DNA of 64,000 nucleotides from positions 124,001 to 188,000 of the forward strand of contig NZ_FNIM01000001.1 in assembly GCF_900103885.1 (NCBI RefSeq), in the 5' to 3' direction. A program made the position numbers and the translations under genes. Origin of the DNA: Actinomyces ruminicola (GTDB taxonomy: Bacteria; Actinomycetota; Actinomycetes; Actinomycetales; Actinomycetaceae). Position 1 is the stretch's first letter; every line of letters begins with the position of its first letter. Below the pieces are notes generated by a model. The model saw nothing but the letters and a program-made list of their open reading frames with translations, did no database searches and had not been told where the DNA came from. This document shows positions 9,463 to 18,434 of this stretch, in pieces.

Positions 9463-10008
9463 TCACTCCACCGACAGCAGGACCTCGACGGCCCGGGCGA
9501 GGAAGCGGTCGACGCTGGCCTCGTCGTAGGCCTTCTTCCCGCGGGCGGCGGGGAAGACGGCGGCGCGCACCTCGGTGGAGGTCAGGGCGCCGTCGGAGTC
9601 GAAGTAGGCGGCGATGCGATCCATGAGGGCGTCGACTGCGTCCTTGTCGTAGCCCTGGCGGTCGGCGGGGGCGAAGCGCTCGCCCGCCGGGCGCAGCAGC
9701 CGCGGGTACAGCGTGGTGGCCAGCTGCGCCACCTGGTCCATCCAGGCCTTGCGCCCGTTGGCGGCCACGTACTCGGCGCGGCGGCGCTGCAGGAAGGCGG
9801 TCTCGAGCCGATCCAGGGCGGCGTCGACGGCGTCGGGCCGGTAGCCGCCGTGGACGATGTCGAAGGCGACCGTGCGCACCCCCTCGGAGTCCATCTCGGC
9901 CAGCTCGCCGGCGTCGTAGATCTCGTGGGCGGTCTCGAAGTAGCCATCCACCTGCTCGACGCGGTACCCCTGCTTGAACAGGCCGACCTTGGGGAACATG
10001 TCGCTCAT
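9463..10008 (-). CDS. DivIVA-motif repeat protein (181 aa)
   Basis: The protein contains four copies of the short DivIVA-type motif, an aromatic start followed by GYxxxxVDxxLxR: [11 protein letters not shown] (14-24), [14 protein letters not shown] (55-68), [14 protein letters not shown] (119-132) and [14 protein letters not shown] (160-173). In DivIVA this segment forms the N-terminal membrane-binding hook. Here no long coiled coil follows, so this is a chain of motif units and not a Wag31-type polar scaffold. The ATG at 10008 overlaps the rlmN stop (ATGA), so translation is coupled. Its function is unknown; an accessory cell-envelope or septum role is only inferred. Confidence 0.8.
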   Translation of the reverse strand: MSDMFPKVGLFKQGYRVEQVDGYFETAHEIYDAGELAEMDSEGVRTVAFDIVHGGYRPDAVDAALDRLETAFLQRRRAEYVAANGRKAWMDQVAQLATTLYPRLLRPAGERFAPADRQGYDKDAVDALMDRIAAYFDSDGALTSTEVRAAVFPAARGKKAYDEASVDRFLARAVEVLLSVE

Positions 10009-11285
10009 CGGGTGTGCGCCGCCCTTTCCTGGTTGAGCGCCTCGGTGGCCAGTTGGCCGCAGGCGCCGTCGATGTCGCTGCCACGAGTGTCTCGCACCGT
10101 GGTGGTAATGCCGGCACGACGCAGCGTGTCGACGAAGAGGTCTTGCACGCCCGGCTCGGAGCAGGTCCAGATGGAGCCGGGGGTGGGGTTCAGTGGGATC
10201 GGATTGACGTGCGCCCAGCCGTGCCCGCGGCGGTTGAGCTCGTCGGCGAGCAACCGGGCCCTCCAAGCGTGGTCGTTCATGTCCTTGATCAGGGCGTACT
10301 CGATGGACACGCGCCGCCCGGTGGCCTCGAAGTAGTCGTGGGCGGCGTCGAGCAGCTCGCCGACCTTCCACTTGGAGTTGACGGGGATCAGGGCGTCACG
10401 CAGCTCGTCGTCGGGGGCGTGCAGCGATACCGCCAGGGTGACCGGCAGGCCCTCGCCGGCGAGCTTGCGGATCAGCGGGACCAGCCCAACGGTGGAGACG
10501 GTGACCCCGCGGGCGGACAGGCCGAAGCCCTCCGGGGCCGGGTCGATGATCCGGTGCAGGGCGGCGACGACGTTCTTGTAGTTGACCATGGGCTCGCCCA
10601 TGCCCATGAAGACCACGTTGGACAGGCGGGCGGGGCCGCCGGTCAGGCCGCCCGCCTCGGACAGGGCGGCGGCGTGGCGGATCTGCTCGACGATCTCGCC
10701 GGCGGACAGGTTGCGGGTCAAGCCCATCTGGCCGGTGGCGCAGAAGGGGCAGGCCATGCCGCAGCCGGCCTGGGAGGAGACGCACAGCGTGGTGCGGTCC
10801 CGGTAGCGCATGAGTACCGACTCCACCCGCACGCCGTCATGGAGGGCCCACAGGTGCTTGATGGTGCGGCCGCCGTCGGCGCGCAGGGCGCGCACCTCGT
10901 GGATGAGGTCGGGAAGCAGCTCGCCGCACAACTGCTCGCGCTGGGCGGCGGGCAGGTCCGTCATGTCGGCGGCGTCGCGGGTGAAGTGGCTGAAGTAGTG
11001 GCGGGAGAGCTGATCGGCGCGGAATGCGGGCAGGCCGGCATCGCGCAGGGCCCGCTTGCGACCGGCCATATCCAGGTCGGCCAGGTGCCGGGGGGCCTTG
11101 CCGCGCGCGGGCGGGACGGCGAAGGACAGGCGGGGCCGGGCATCGGGACTGGTGGCTCCCTCCGGCGGCTGGTCCGTGGGCAGCACCTGGACGCGGCCGC
11201 GGTCGGCGAGGCGGCGCGGCGCCGTCGGGCGGGTGGGCCCGGAGTGCCTGCCGCGTGCGCGGGTGGCGTCGTGCGTGTTGCTCAC
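10005..11285 (-). CDS. rlmN: 23S rRNA (adenine2503-C2)-methyltransferase RlmN
   Basis: A radical-SAM enzyme that methylates A2503 of 23S rRNA and A37 of some tRNAs. The 426-residue protein has the CxxxCxxC cluster motif at C175, C179 and C182 ([10 protein letters not shown]). The flavin-independent SAM fold continues with [13 protein letters not shown]. The C-terminal catalytic cysteine is about C409 in [11 protein letters not shown]. About 60 N-terminal residues are a basic, disordered extension beyond the usual length of about 350-380, so a downstream start cannot be excluded. It lies upstream of the DivIVA-motif gene, with a 4-base overlap. Confidence 0.96.
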   Translation of the reverse strand: MSNTHDATRARGRHSGPTRPTAPRRLADRGRVQVLPTDQPPEGATSPDARPRLSFAVPPARGKAPRHLADLDMAGRKRALRDAGLPAFRADQLSRHYFSHFTRDAADMTDLPAAQREQLCGELLPDLIHEVRALRADGGRTIKHLWALHDGVRVESVLMRYRDRTTLCVSSQAGCGMACPFCATGQMGLTRNLSAGEIVEQIRHAAALSEAGGLTGGPARLSNVVFMGMGEPMVNYKNVVAALHRIIDPAPEGFGLSARGVTVSTVGLVPLIRKLAGEGLPVTLAVSLHAPDDELRDALIPVNSKWKVGELLDAAHDYFEATGRRVSIEYALIKDMNDHAWRARLLADELNRRGHGWAHVNPIPLNPTPGSIWTCSEPGVQDLFVDTLRRAGITTTVRDTRGSDIDGACGQLATEALNQERAAHTR

Positions 11286-11425
11286 TGGGTCAATGATCCT
11301 CTCGGTCGCTGCGGCCGCACGCCGGGGCGGCTGCCCGGGAAGCGTACTCGCGCCCCGCCACCGGTGCCACGGCGGCGGTCACAGTCAGCGGCGGACGGCG
11401 AGACGGCGTCAAGGTCATACCCGCC

Positions 11426-12364
11426 TCACCCGACCAGCAGGCTGAAGACGTAAACCACCGGCGCGGCCACCAGGATGGAGTCGAGCCGGTCCATGAGGCC
11501 GCCGTGGCCGGGCAGGAGGGTGCCCATGTCCTTCAGTCCCAGGTCGCGCTTGAGCAGGGACTCCCCCAGGTCGCCGAGCGTGGAGACGACGACGACCGTT
11601 GCCCCCAGCACGGCCCCCGCCCACAACGGACCGTTCAGCGTCCACAGGCAGGCCACGCCGGCACCTACGGCGGCCGTCAGGGAGCCGGCCAGCCCCTCCC
11701 AGGACTTCTTGGGAGACACGCGTGGCGCCATCGGGTGCTTGCCGAAGTTGATGCCGGCGAGCCAGCCGCCGGTGTCGTTTGCCACCGGCAGGGCGATCAG
11801 GGTCAGGACCTTGCCCACGCCGTGAGGCTGGGATACCAGCAGCACCGCGAATCCGGCGAGGAACGGCAGGTAGGTGGCGGCGAACACGGACGCCGAGGCA
11901 TTCACGGAGCGGGAGCGGCGCACGGCGTCGTGGGCCTCGGTGCGCAGCACGTCATGCCCGGCCTCCTCCAGGACGGTGCCGGACTCGGCCTCGGCCTGAT
12001 CCAGGAAGCACCACACCACGCAGGCGCCGGCGGTGGCGATGTAGGCGCCCAGGGCGGCCTCCGCACCCGCCCGCCAGGCGCATACCGCCACCCCGAGCGT
12101 GCCTATCCACAGCGGGGCCAGCGGCAGGCGGATGCCCTTGCGGGCGAAGGCGCCGGCCAGCTCCCACAGGGCACCGCACACGACCAGGACCACTACGCCG
12201 ACGAAGGCGGCCTTGTTGAACACCAGCGACGCCAGGATCGCCCCGACCAGGACGACCGCGACCCCGACGGCGGCGGGCAGGTTGCGTCCCGCCCTGCCGG
12301 TAGCGGGCAGGGGGGCGCGATTGCGCGTCGGCGGCGGGGTGAGCAGAGCGGACAGCAGGCTCAC
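11426..12364 (-). CDS. cdsA: phosphatidate cytidylyltransferase
   Basis: CdsA makes CDP-diacylglycerol from phosphatidate and CTP in the membrane, feeding all phospholipid synthesis. The 312-residue protein has about eight hydrophobic helices after a proline-rich cytoplasmic start. It ends with the family signature spread over SPKKSWEGLAGSLTAA, then GDLGESLLKRDLGLKD and LPGHGGLMDRLDS. It lies 33 bases downstream of frr in the conserved pyrH-frr-cdsA order. The 140 bases between rlmN and cdsA show no gene. Confidence 0.96.
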   Translation of the reverse strand: MSLLSALLTPPPTRNRAPLPATGRAGRNLPAAVGVAVVLVGAILASLVFNKAAFVGVVVLVVCGALWELAGAFARKGIRLPLAPLWIGTLGVAVCAWRAGAEAALGAYIATAGACVVWCFLDQAEAESGTVLEEAGHDVLRTEAHDAVRRSRSVNASASVFAATYLPFLAGFAVLLVSQPHGVGKVLTLIALPVANDTGGWLAGINFGKHPMAPRVSPKKSWEGLAGSLTAAVGAGVACLWTLNGPLWAGAVLGATVVVVSTLGDLGESLLKRDLGLKDMGTLLPGHGGLMDRLDSILVAAPVVYVFSLLVG

Positions 12365-12397
12365 GGCTTGCGGCGGGAGGCGGTCGGTGTGGTGCGG

Positions 12398-12955
12398 TCA
12401 GACCTCGAGGAGCTCGGACTCCTTGGTGGCCAGGGCGGCGTCGATCTGCTCGACGTAACGCTTGGTGAGGGCGTCCAGCTCGCTCTCGGCGCGCTTGACG
12501 TCGTCCTCGCCGGCCTCGCCGTCGCGCTTGATGGCCTCCAGCTCCTTCTTGGCCTTGGCGCGCACGCCGCGCACCTGGACGCGGGACTCCTCGGCGCGGG
12601 AGCGGGCGAGCTTGACGTAGTCGCGGCGGCGCTCCTCGGTCAGCACGGGCAGGGTGACGCGGATGACGGTGCCGTCGTCGGTGGGGTTGACGCCCAGGTC
12701 CGACTCGCGGATCGCGGTGACGATCTCCTTCATGGCGCCGCGGTCGTAGGGGCTGACTATGACGGAGCGGGCCTCGGGGATCGTGATGGAGGCCAGCTGC
12801 TGCAGGGGCGTGGGCGCCCCGTAGTAGTCGACCATGATCCCGTTGAACATGGACGGGTTGGCGCGGCCGGTGCGGATGGAGGCGAGCTCGTGCTTGCCGG
12901 CGTCTAGGGCCTTGTCCATCTTGTCCTCGGCCTCGAGCATGACGTCGTCGATCAT
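12398..12955 (-). CDS. frr: ribosome recycling factor
   Basis: RRF splits post-termination ribosomes together with EF-G. The 185-residue length is standard. The N-terminal helix with [16 protein letters not shown], the beta domain ([15 protein letters not shown]) and the long C-terminal helices ([19 protein letters not shown]) are all recognisable. The ATG at 12955 is preceded by AAGGAA at a good distance. A longer open frame upstream includes the 10-bp tandem repeats and is not part of the gene. pyrH is immediately upstream. Confidence 0.97.
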   Translation of the reverse strand: MIDDVMLEAEDKMDKALDAGKHELASIRTGRANPSMFNGIMVDYYGAPTPLQQLASITIPEARSVIVSPYDRGAMKEIVTAIRESDLGVNPTDDGTVIRVTLPVLTEERRRDYVKLARSRAEESRVQVRGVRAKAKKELEAIKRDGEAGEDDVKRAESELDALTKRYVEQIDAALATKESELLEV

Positions 12956-12980
12956 GGTGGGTTCCTTCGGTTGTTTGCAG

Positions 12981-13020
12981 TGTTGGTCGGCGTTGGTCGG
13001 CGTTGGTCGGCGTTGGTCGG
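12981..13020. repeat. four tandem copies of a 10-bp unit
   Basis: The unit CGTTGGTCGG is repeated four times (first copy TGTTGGTCGG) in the short spacer between pyrH and frr, 25 bases upstream of the frr start codon. Such a tract can slip during replication and change the pyrH-frr spacing or leader length. Confidence 0.9.
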
Positions 13021-13063
13021 CGGAGTGCGTGGGTGCGTCGGCGCGGGGCGGGCGCACGGCTGG

Positions 13064-13816
13064 TCAGTCGCGGGTGACGAGGGTGCCGATGTCCTCCCCC
13101 AGCAGGGCGCGGGTGATGTTGCCGGGCTCGCCCATGCCGAACACGCGCATGGTCAGCTCGTTGTCTCGGCTGAGGGCGAAGGCCGAGGCGTCGGCGACCT
13201 GCAGCCCGTCGGCGAGGGCACGCTCGTAGGTGAGGCGGTCGAGCTTGACGGCGGTGGGGTCGCGGCGCGGGTCGGCGGTGTAGACGCCGTCGACCCCGTT
13301 CTTGCCGACCAGCAGCTCGTCGCAGTGGGTCTCCAGGGCGCGCTGGGCGGCGACGGTGTCGGTGGAGAAGTACGGCATGCCGGCGCCGGCGCCGAAGACG
13401 ACGGCGCGACCCTTCTCCATGTGCCTAATGGCGCGCAGCGGGATGTAGGGCTCCGCCACCTGGGTCATGGTGATGGCGGACTGGACCCGGGCGGGCACCC
13501 CGGCCTTCTCGATGAAGTCCTGCAGGGCCAGCGCGTTCATGACCGTGCCGAGCATGCCCATGTAGTCGGCGCGGGCGCGGTCCATGCCGCGGGCGGACAG
13601 CTCGGCGCCGCGGAAGAAGTTTCCGCCGCCCACGACGATCGCCACCTGCACGCCCTGCTTGATGGCGGTGGCGATCTGCTGGGCGGCATCGGCCACCACA
13701 TCGGCGTCCAGGCCCACCGAGCCTCCGCCGAACACCTCGCCGGAGAGCTTGAGCAGTACTCGGCGGGGGTGCGTTCCGTGGGCTATACGATCATCGCGGT
13801 CCGGGGTCTCGCTCAT
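13064..13816 (-). CDS. pyrH: uridylate (UMP) kinase
   Basis: PyrH phosphorylates UMP to UDP and belongs to the amino-acid kinase family. The 250-residue protein has the start [13 protein letters not shown], the glycine-rich [13 protein letters not shown], the UMP-site region [12 protein letters not shown], and [13 protein letters not shown] near the ATP site. The ATG at 13816 follows an excellent AGGAGG, so the 75 further upstream codons of open frame are not used. It is the first gene of the pyrH-frr-cdsA run. The upstream region also serves the divergent ABC island. Confidence 0.97.
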   Translation of the reverse strand: MSETPDRDDRIAHGTHPRRVLLKLSGEVFGGGSVGLDADVVADAAQQIATAIKQGVQVAIVVGGGNFFRGAELSARGMDRARADYMGMLGTVMNALALQDFIEKAGVPARVQSAITMTQVAEPYIPLRAIRHMEKGRAVVFGAGAGMPYFSTDTVAAQRALETHCDELLVGKNGVDGVYTADPRRDPTAVKLDRLTYERALADGLQVADASAFALSRDNELTMRVFGMGEPGNITRALLGEDIGTLVTRD

Positions 13817-13955
13817 GCGTTTTGCCTCCTGGCTGGGGTGCGGACGGTTCGGCGGCTCGCGTGCGGGCGCTCGGCACAGCCTACCCGTACAGGGTGGCTG
13901 CGCGCCGGAGGTAACGATAGAGTGAGGGGCGACGGAACGCATATCCACGGGGTGA

Positions 13956-14810
13956 ATGGCCGTGCCCGGGTTCAGTCTCAACGGAGCGTCAGCACCACAC
14001 GAGCGTCGGCGACTCACCGAAAGATCGCCTCGCCAAGGCAATCATGCCAACGCGATCGAGGTACGCGCGCTGACGAAGTGCTACGACGGACCCGCCGTCC
14101 TCACAGACATCACCGTGGACGTCCGCTACGGTGCCGTCACCTGCCTCCTTGGCCCCAATGGAGCCGGCAAGACCACGCTGATGCGCATCCTCGTAGGGCA
14201 CGAGGCCATCAGCCGTGGGGGCGCCCGCATCGTTCTGCCGAGTGACGGCGCACTCGCTGATCGCGCCGTCGGTTACGTTCCCGACTCCTCACTGGTCTAC
14301 CCGCTATTGACGGTGCGCGAGCATCTACGGCTGGTGGAGGCGGTTTACGACCTCGACCGGTTCAGCCGGGCGCGGGGGGAGAGGTTCCTTGAGGCTCTGG
14401 GCCTGGATGAGCACGCGGATGTGCTGGCCAGCAAGTTGTCGAAGGGCTTGAAGAAGCGGTTGATGCTCGCCTGTGCGGTGCGCCAGGGTGCGCGGGTCCT
14501 GGTCCTCGACGAGCCCTTCGACGGACTCGATCCCGCGGGCCAGGAGATGCTCATGTCGCTGGTGGAGCAGCTACGGGACCAGGGGCGCTGCGTGCTGGTA
14601 TCGACACATCGGCTGGACATCGCCGAACGGGTGGCGGACGAGCTGATCGTCCTGGACCATGGTCGACTCGTGTTCTCCGGGACGCCCGTGCAGTTCGTGC
14701 GGCTTGGCGAGGCCTCCGGTTCCAAGACCGCGTTCGAGGCCGCCTTCGCCGCCGTCAGCCGCAGTAGTTCTCGGCCCCGGCTGGACGAGTTCGACGGGAC
14801 GAGTCCATGA
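13956..14810 (+). CDS. ABC transporter ATP-binding protein
   Basis: A single nucleotide-binding domain of 284 residues. Walker A is GPNGAGKTT, the signature segment is [14 protein letters not shown] (a variant of LSGGQ), Walker B is [13 protein letters not shown], and the H-loop is STHRLDIAE. The layout matches exporter ATPases of the Nat/CcmA type. About 32 residues precede the domain start [12 protein letters not shown]; no better start with a ribosome binding site was found. Its stop overlaps the start of the membrane protein gene (ATGA), so they form one transporter. The substrate is unknown. Confidence 0.92.
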   Translation: MAVPGFSLNGASAPHERRRLTERSPRQGNHANAIEVRALTKCYDGPAVLTDITVDVRYGAVTCLLGPNGAGKTTLMRILVGHEAISRGGARIVLPSDGALADRAVGYVPDSSLVYPLLTVREHLRLVEAVYDLDRFSRARGERFLEALGLDEHADVLASKLSKGLKKRLMLACAVRQGARVLVLDEPFDGLDPAGQEMLMSLVEQLRDQGRCVLVSTHRLDIAERVADELIVLDHGRLVFSGTPVQFVRLGEASGSKTAFEAAFAAVSRSSSRPRLDEFDGTSP

Positions 14811-16417
14811 CCGCCGCGCGCCCCGGCAGCCGGCAGCATGCCTCACGACTGGTCGCAGTGCTGCTGGCGGCCCGCTTGCGCAGTCTCCGGCACAAGGTGG
14901 GAGGGCTGCTCACCCACTGGCCGATTCGGCTGGCCTGCGTCGGCGTGGTGCTGGTGAGTGCCCGATTGCTTTGGATTCTGGCAGCACCCCCGTCAGCGCG
15001 CACGCCGGCGATTCCCGACGGGGTTTTGCAAAACGTGCTTGGTGTGCTGCTGATCGGAGCCCTCACGGTCTGGGGTTGTCATTCACTGACCCGGGCTCCA
15101 GTCATCCTCAACACCGGTGACATCGGCGTCGTGGACTCAGGCTCCCTGATTCGCGTATCGCTCACCGCGGGCGTCCTCGCCCGCCTGCCAGCTCCCGCAA
15201 TCGGTGGCCTGTACCTGAGCGCGGTACTCGTCGGGCTGGCGCCCGCGCAATGGGCGAGCCTCGATTCGCGCCTGCGCCTGTGGGCGGTGCTCGCCGCACT
15301 CGGCGCCTGGATGACCAGCGCCCGCCTGGCCTGCGGCTGCGCTACGTGGGCGTTTCCCCGCACGCGCCCGCTCCTGACCCTGGCGTGGTGGAGTCCGGCG
15401 GCAGTACTGGCATGCAGTGTGCTCGCCCGCGTGCCGGAGCAGGGGGTGGGGGCCCTGCACGTGCTGGGCCGCGTCTTCATACTCCTGACCGGCCACTGGC
15501 TGTCGGCCATGCTGCTCGCCGCCGCCACCGCAGTGACCTACGCGGTGGTGATGGTCCTGGCGCCCCGGCTGACCCCCTTATGGGCAGCGCCCGCATACCA
15601 GCTCGCGGCAATCCTGGACCTGGCCGAGAGCCGGGACGCCTCCGCGGCATTGGCGCTCATGCGCCCGGCCCGTGCGCGAAGCGGGCGCATGCCCGGCTTC
15701 GTCCAGGGCGCGGCCGCCTTCGCCGTCCGCCAATGGTGGGAGACGAAACGCCGACACACCTGGAGGGCCTTTGTCTTCGAGGCGCTGGCGGCCTATGCGG
15801 CCGGCCGCCTGGTCGGTTGGCTGCTGCCGGAGTGGTGGCCGCTCGCCTTCCTGATCATGGGCGGATTAGCCGCCTCCTCCTGCACGCTGGACGGCGCCCT
15901 GGCCGAGGCTCGTTATCCCCCGTTTGCTGCGGCGAGCAGCACCCGCCGCAGCGCCCTGGAAGTGGGCGCGTGGAGCTGCCTCCTACCGGCGTCGCAGGCG
16001 TGGGCGATCTGTCTGCTGACCATCTTCGGTGGCACTCATGCCCGGGTCTCAGAGCAGACGGTGGGCATCGCACTCGGTTGCGCGCTCACCTGGCCCGTGA
16101 TAGCGGCGGCGTGCTCCGTGTCCGCCGCGCTCCTATCCATACGGGGCGTGTCGAACCGACTGAGCGGCGGCGTCGGCGGGCTCTCCGCCCTGGGAGGACC
16201 GCTCACATTCGCCGTCGGGCTGGGCACATCGTCCCTCGCACCCGGGCATGTGGCATTCGCCGCTCAGTTCGGGGCCGCCGCACTGGTCTCGTGGGCGCTG
16301 CTGCACATCGCCCTTGCGAGCTGGTCCGGCTCGCGCTACACGGTGCGAATCGAGAGCCGGACGACCGACACAGATCTTGTCAACGCAATCAACAGTCCCG
16401 CCGAAACGGAGGAATAA
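14807..16417 (+). CDS. polytopic membrane protein, presumed permease of the ABC pair
   Basis: A 536-residue, very hydrophobic protein with roughly ten or more predicted membrane segments, beginning near residue 40. It has no recognisable family signature. It is translationally coupled to the upstream ABC ATPase by a 4-base overlap and followed 2 bases later by the Clp-N-like gene. Its size resembles two-half permeases of ABC-2 style exporters. The permease role is inferred from context, not from a motif. Confidence 0.7.
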   Translation: MTAARPGSRQHASRLVAVLLAARLRSLRHKVGGLLTHWPIRLACVGVVLVSARLLWILAAPPSARTPAIPDGVLQNVLGVLLIGALTVWGCHSLTRAPVILNTGDIGVVDSGSLIRVSLTAGVLARLPAPAIGGLYLSAVLVGLAPAQWASLDSRLRLWAVLAALGAWMTSARLACGCATWAFPRTRPLLTLAWWSPAAVLACSVLARVPEQGVGALHVLGRVFILLTGHWLSAMLLAAATAVTYAVVMVLAPRLTPLWAAPAYQLAAILDLAESRDASAALALMRPARARSGRMPGFVQGAAAFAVRQWWETKRRHTWRAFVFEALAAYAAGRLVGWLLPEWWPLAFLIMGGLAASSCTLDGALAEARYPPFAAASSTRRSALEVGAWSCLLPASQAWAICLLTIFGGTHARVSEQTVGIALGCALTWPVIAAACSVSAALLSIRGVSNRLSGGVGGLSALGGPLTFAVGLGTSSLAPGHVAFAAQFGAAALVSWALLHIALASWSGSRYTVRIESRTTDTDLVNAINSPAETEE

Positions 16418-16419
16418 CC

Positions 16420-16836
16420 ATGGCAGGAATGGATGAGAGCGCCAAGACGGTGCTCAAGGACGCCCGCGCGGTTGCGCGTGAGCGCGGCGCACGCAACGCA
16501 GAGCCCCTGGATGTGTTCGTCGCCGCGCTCCGCACCAGCCCCGAGGTGGAGGCGCTCGTCGGTACGCCTCACCGACTGAGTTGGGAGGAGTTGACGCAGG
16601 AGGCGACCGCCGATGTTCCCCGCCGCGGCCTGGGGCGGCTGCTGCCCCGGCCGGTCGGCTTCGGCGACCGCGCCAAGGCGGCCTCGATGCGGGCGGTCGC
16701 GCTGGCGGTCGACTCCGACGTCTCCGCGCGTCATCTGGCGGCGGCCGCGCTGGAGCAGGACGACGCCCGCCTGAATGAGTACCTCGTGGCGCACGGCACC
16801 AGTTGGAACCGGCTCGTCGAGATGCTGGTGTCCTGA
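16420..16836 (+). CDS. stand-alone Clp N-domain-like protein (138 aa)
   Basis: The sequence resolves into two similar helical repeats. The first runs SAKTVLKDARAVARERGA with LDVFVAALR (about 6-40). The second runs DRAKAASMRAVALAV with SARHLAAAALEQDD and ends with NRLVEMLVS (about 83-138). This is the pattern of the double Clp N repeat at the front of ClpC/ClpA, but no AAA+ domain follows. The ATG at 16420 follows GGAGGA. It is the third gene of the ABC island, 2 bases after the permease stop. It could be a ClpC-like adaptor or decoy that controls turnover of the transporter. That is inference. Confidence 0.65.
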   Translation: MAGMDESAKTVLKDARAVARERGARNAEPLDVFVAALRTSPEVEALVGTPHRLSWEELTQEATADVPRRGLGRLLPRPVGFGDRAKAASMRAVALAVDSDVSARHLAAAALEQDDARLNEYLVAHGTSWNRLVEMLVS

Positions 16837-16864
16837 GCCCGTTCGGGAGAGCAACACCGCGCCG

Positions 16865-17119
16865 TCAGGCCGCAAGCTGACGCCTACTCCGGGTCATCCG
16901 TAGGCTCTGCATCGTGGAGAGGATGTGCTCGAATTCCCCGATCGATGCCCGTGGCATACCGAGCACACCGTGCAGGAGTGCCTCGTCCACCAGGCGGCGT
17001 GCTGTCTCCTCCTCTCCCGCGCGCAGTAGGGCGTCTACCCTGTCCGTGCCAGCCGCAGTGACGACCGCCGAGTCGGTCGGCGGGTTTGGACGTCTTGGCG
17101 AGGCGCGCGGGGCGGTGTA
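16865..17119 (-). pseudogene. C-terminal remnant of an unidentified gene
   Basis: On the minus strand an open frame ends at 16865 and reads coherently upstream (DRVDALLRAGEEETARRLVD, then GEFEHILSTMQSLRM). It is a normal-looking helical C-terminus with charged heptads. The frame runs into an in-frame stop inside the palindromic repeat near 17119. There is no plausible start codon except an internal ATG that leaves about 30 residues. It looks like the tail of a gene whose 5' part was lost at the repeat. Family unknown. Confidence 0.35.
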
Positions 17120-17227
17120 CTACGCCGGTTCGCCGTCTACTACGCCGGTTAGGGGTCGGTTGAAGGCATCGGAGGCCTTCAATCAACCGCCAACCGGCGT
17201 ACCCAACACCGAAGTGGCGTAGTAGAA
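17117..17227. repeat. palindromic repeat element
   Basis: The motif TACTACGCCGGTT occurs twice in direct order (17118-17130 and 17138-17150). Nested inverted repeats follow: TCTACTACGCC (17136-17146) with its complement at 17216-17226, TACGCCGGTT (17141-17150) with 17192-17201, and GGTTGAAGGC with GCCTTCAATCAACC inside. The whole can fold into one long imperfect hairpin of about 90 bases. It resembles a small non-coding mobile or REP-like element. Confidence 0.7.
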
Positions 17228-17486
17228 GGGGCAGGCCACGGCTAACGGGCTGTTCATGTGCGCGGGTGGGGTGGCGCAGTGGAGCAGTGCCGCCCACGGG
17301 CCAAGCCGCCCACCGACCGCCCCAGCACCGCGCGCAGCCGCACCAGCCCCCACACGAACGGAGCCGCAGAACCGCTGACAGCCCTACGCTGCAACAATCG
17401 GCGCCTCCGGGGAAGCACCCGACCGGGTGCCCCCGATGGCCACCCGCCGCCCCCTGCCACTACCCACCGCCACCGGGAAACGCCGC
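17228..17486. other. intergenic, no supported gene
   Basis: About 260 GC-rich bases lie between the palindromic element and the tsf terminator. Open frames exist on both strands, but none has a start signal or recognisable domain. No tRNA fold was seen. Confidence 0.4.
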
Positions 17487-17522
17487 GGGGTCCTCCGCAA
17501 GCGGGCACTTGCGAAGGACCCC
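17487..17522 (-). terminator. hairpin downstream of tsf
   Basis: A 15-bp stem with one mismatch (arms 17487-17501 and 17508-17522, starting GGGGTCCT) and a 6-base loop lies 22 bases after the tsf stop. No T-run follows. It probably ends the rpsB-tsf transcript. Confidence 0.65.
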
Positions 17523-17544
17523 GGGTAGTGGTGCCGGTTTTAGC

Positions 17545-18384
17545 TCAGGCGCCGACGCGGAAGCGGACGAAGCCGGTCAGGTTGCCTCCGGTGGCCGCGA
17601 TGACCTTGCCGACGGTGGTCTTGGGGTCCTTGGCGTAGGCCTGGTCCACCAGGCAGTTCTCCTTGTAGAAGCCGTTCATGCGACCCTCGACGATCTTCGG
17701 GATGGCCTTCTCGGGCTTGCCCTCGGCGCGCGTGGTCTCCTCGGCGATGGCGCGCTCCTTGTCCACGGTCTCGGCCGGGACGGAGTCGCGGTCCAGGTAC
17801 AGCGGGGAGTAGGCGGCCACGTGCATGGCGACGTCGTGGGCGACCTCGGCGGCCGCGGCGTCGGTGCCGACCAGCACACCCACCTGCGCGGGCAGGTCGG
17901 GGTTGGTGCGGTGCAGGTACAGCTCGACGTGGTCGGCGGCCAGGCGGCCGACACGGCGCACGACGATCTTCTCGCCGATGACGGCCTGCATGGAGTCGGT
18001 GAGCTCCTTGACGGTGGTGCCGTCGACGGCGACCTCGGCCAGGGCCTCGGCGGTCTCGGCACCGGAGTCGATGGCGGCGATGAGGACCTTGTCGGCGAAG
18101 TCGAGGAACTTCTCGTTCTTGGCCACGAAGTCGGTCTCGGCGTTGATCTCGACGAGCACGCCGACCTGGGCGCCGTCGGCGTCGACCACCTTGGCGGCGA
18201 TCAGGCCGGCGGAGGCGGAGCGGCCCTCGCGCTTGGCGATGCCCTTGAGGCCCTTGACGCGGATGATCTCGATGGCCTTCTCGGCGTCACCGTTCGCCTC
18301 GTCGAGCGCCTTCTTGACGTCGAGCATGCCGGCGCCGGTCTTCTCGCGCAGCGCCTTGATGTCAGCGGTGGTGTAGTTGGGCAT
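17545..18384 (-). CDS. tsf: translation elongation factor Ts
   Basis: EF-Ts exchanges GDP on EF-Tu. The 279-residue protein has the N-terminal UBA-like domain (ALREKTGAGMLDVKKALDEA), then GRSASAGLIAAKV and the core NAETDFVAKNEKFLDFAD, which contacts the EF-Tu G domain. A coiled-coil region and a second core repeat follow (RVGRLAADHVELYLH). It lies 50 bases downstream of rpsB, the standard pairing, and a hairpin follows. Confidence 0.97.
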   Translation of the reverse strand: MPNYTTADIKALREKTGAGMLDVKKALDEANGDAEKAIEIIRVKGLKGIAKREGRSASAGLIAAKVVDADGAQVGVLVEINAETDFVAKNEKFLDFADKVLIAAIDSGAETAEALAEVAVDGTTVKELTDSMQAVIGEKIVVRRVGRLAADHVELYLHRTNPDLPAQVGVLVGTDAAAAEVAHDVAMHVAAYSPLYLDRDSVPAETVDKERAIAEETTRAEGKPEKAIPKIVEGRMNGFYKENCLVDQAYAKDPKTTVGKVIAATGGNLTGFVRFRVGA

Positions 18385-18434
18385 GGATATCTCCTGGAAT
18401 TGCTGAGATTGGGGTGAACGGGCGGCTACCGGGC

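Noticed and set aside
6770-9529. 919-codon plus-strand open frame
   Set aside because: Antisense to the M50 protease and dxr, with very biased Gly/Gln/His/Asp composition and no domain.
9455-10117. Apparent 656-residue fusion reading through dxr
   Set aside because: The upstream 220 codons run through the DivIVA-motif gene in another frame. dxr has a normal start at 9454.
17228-17486. tRNA gene
   Set aside because: No cloverleaf, T-loop or conserved GTTCRA-type segment could be placed on either strand.
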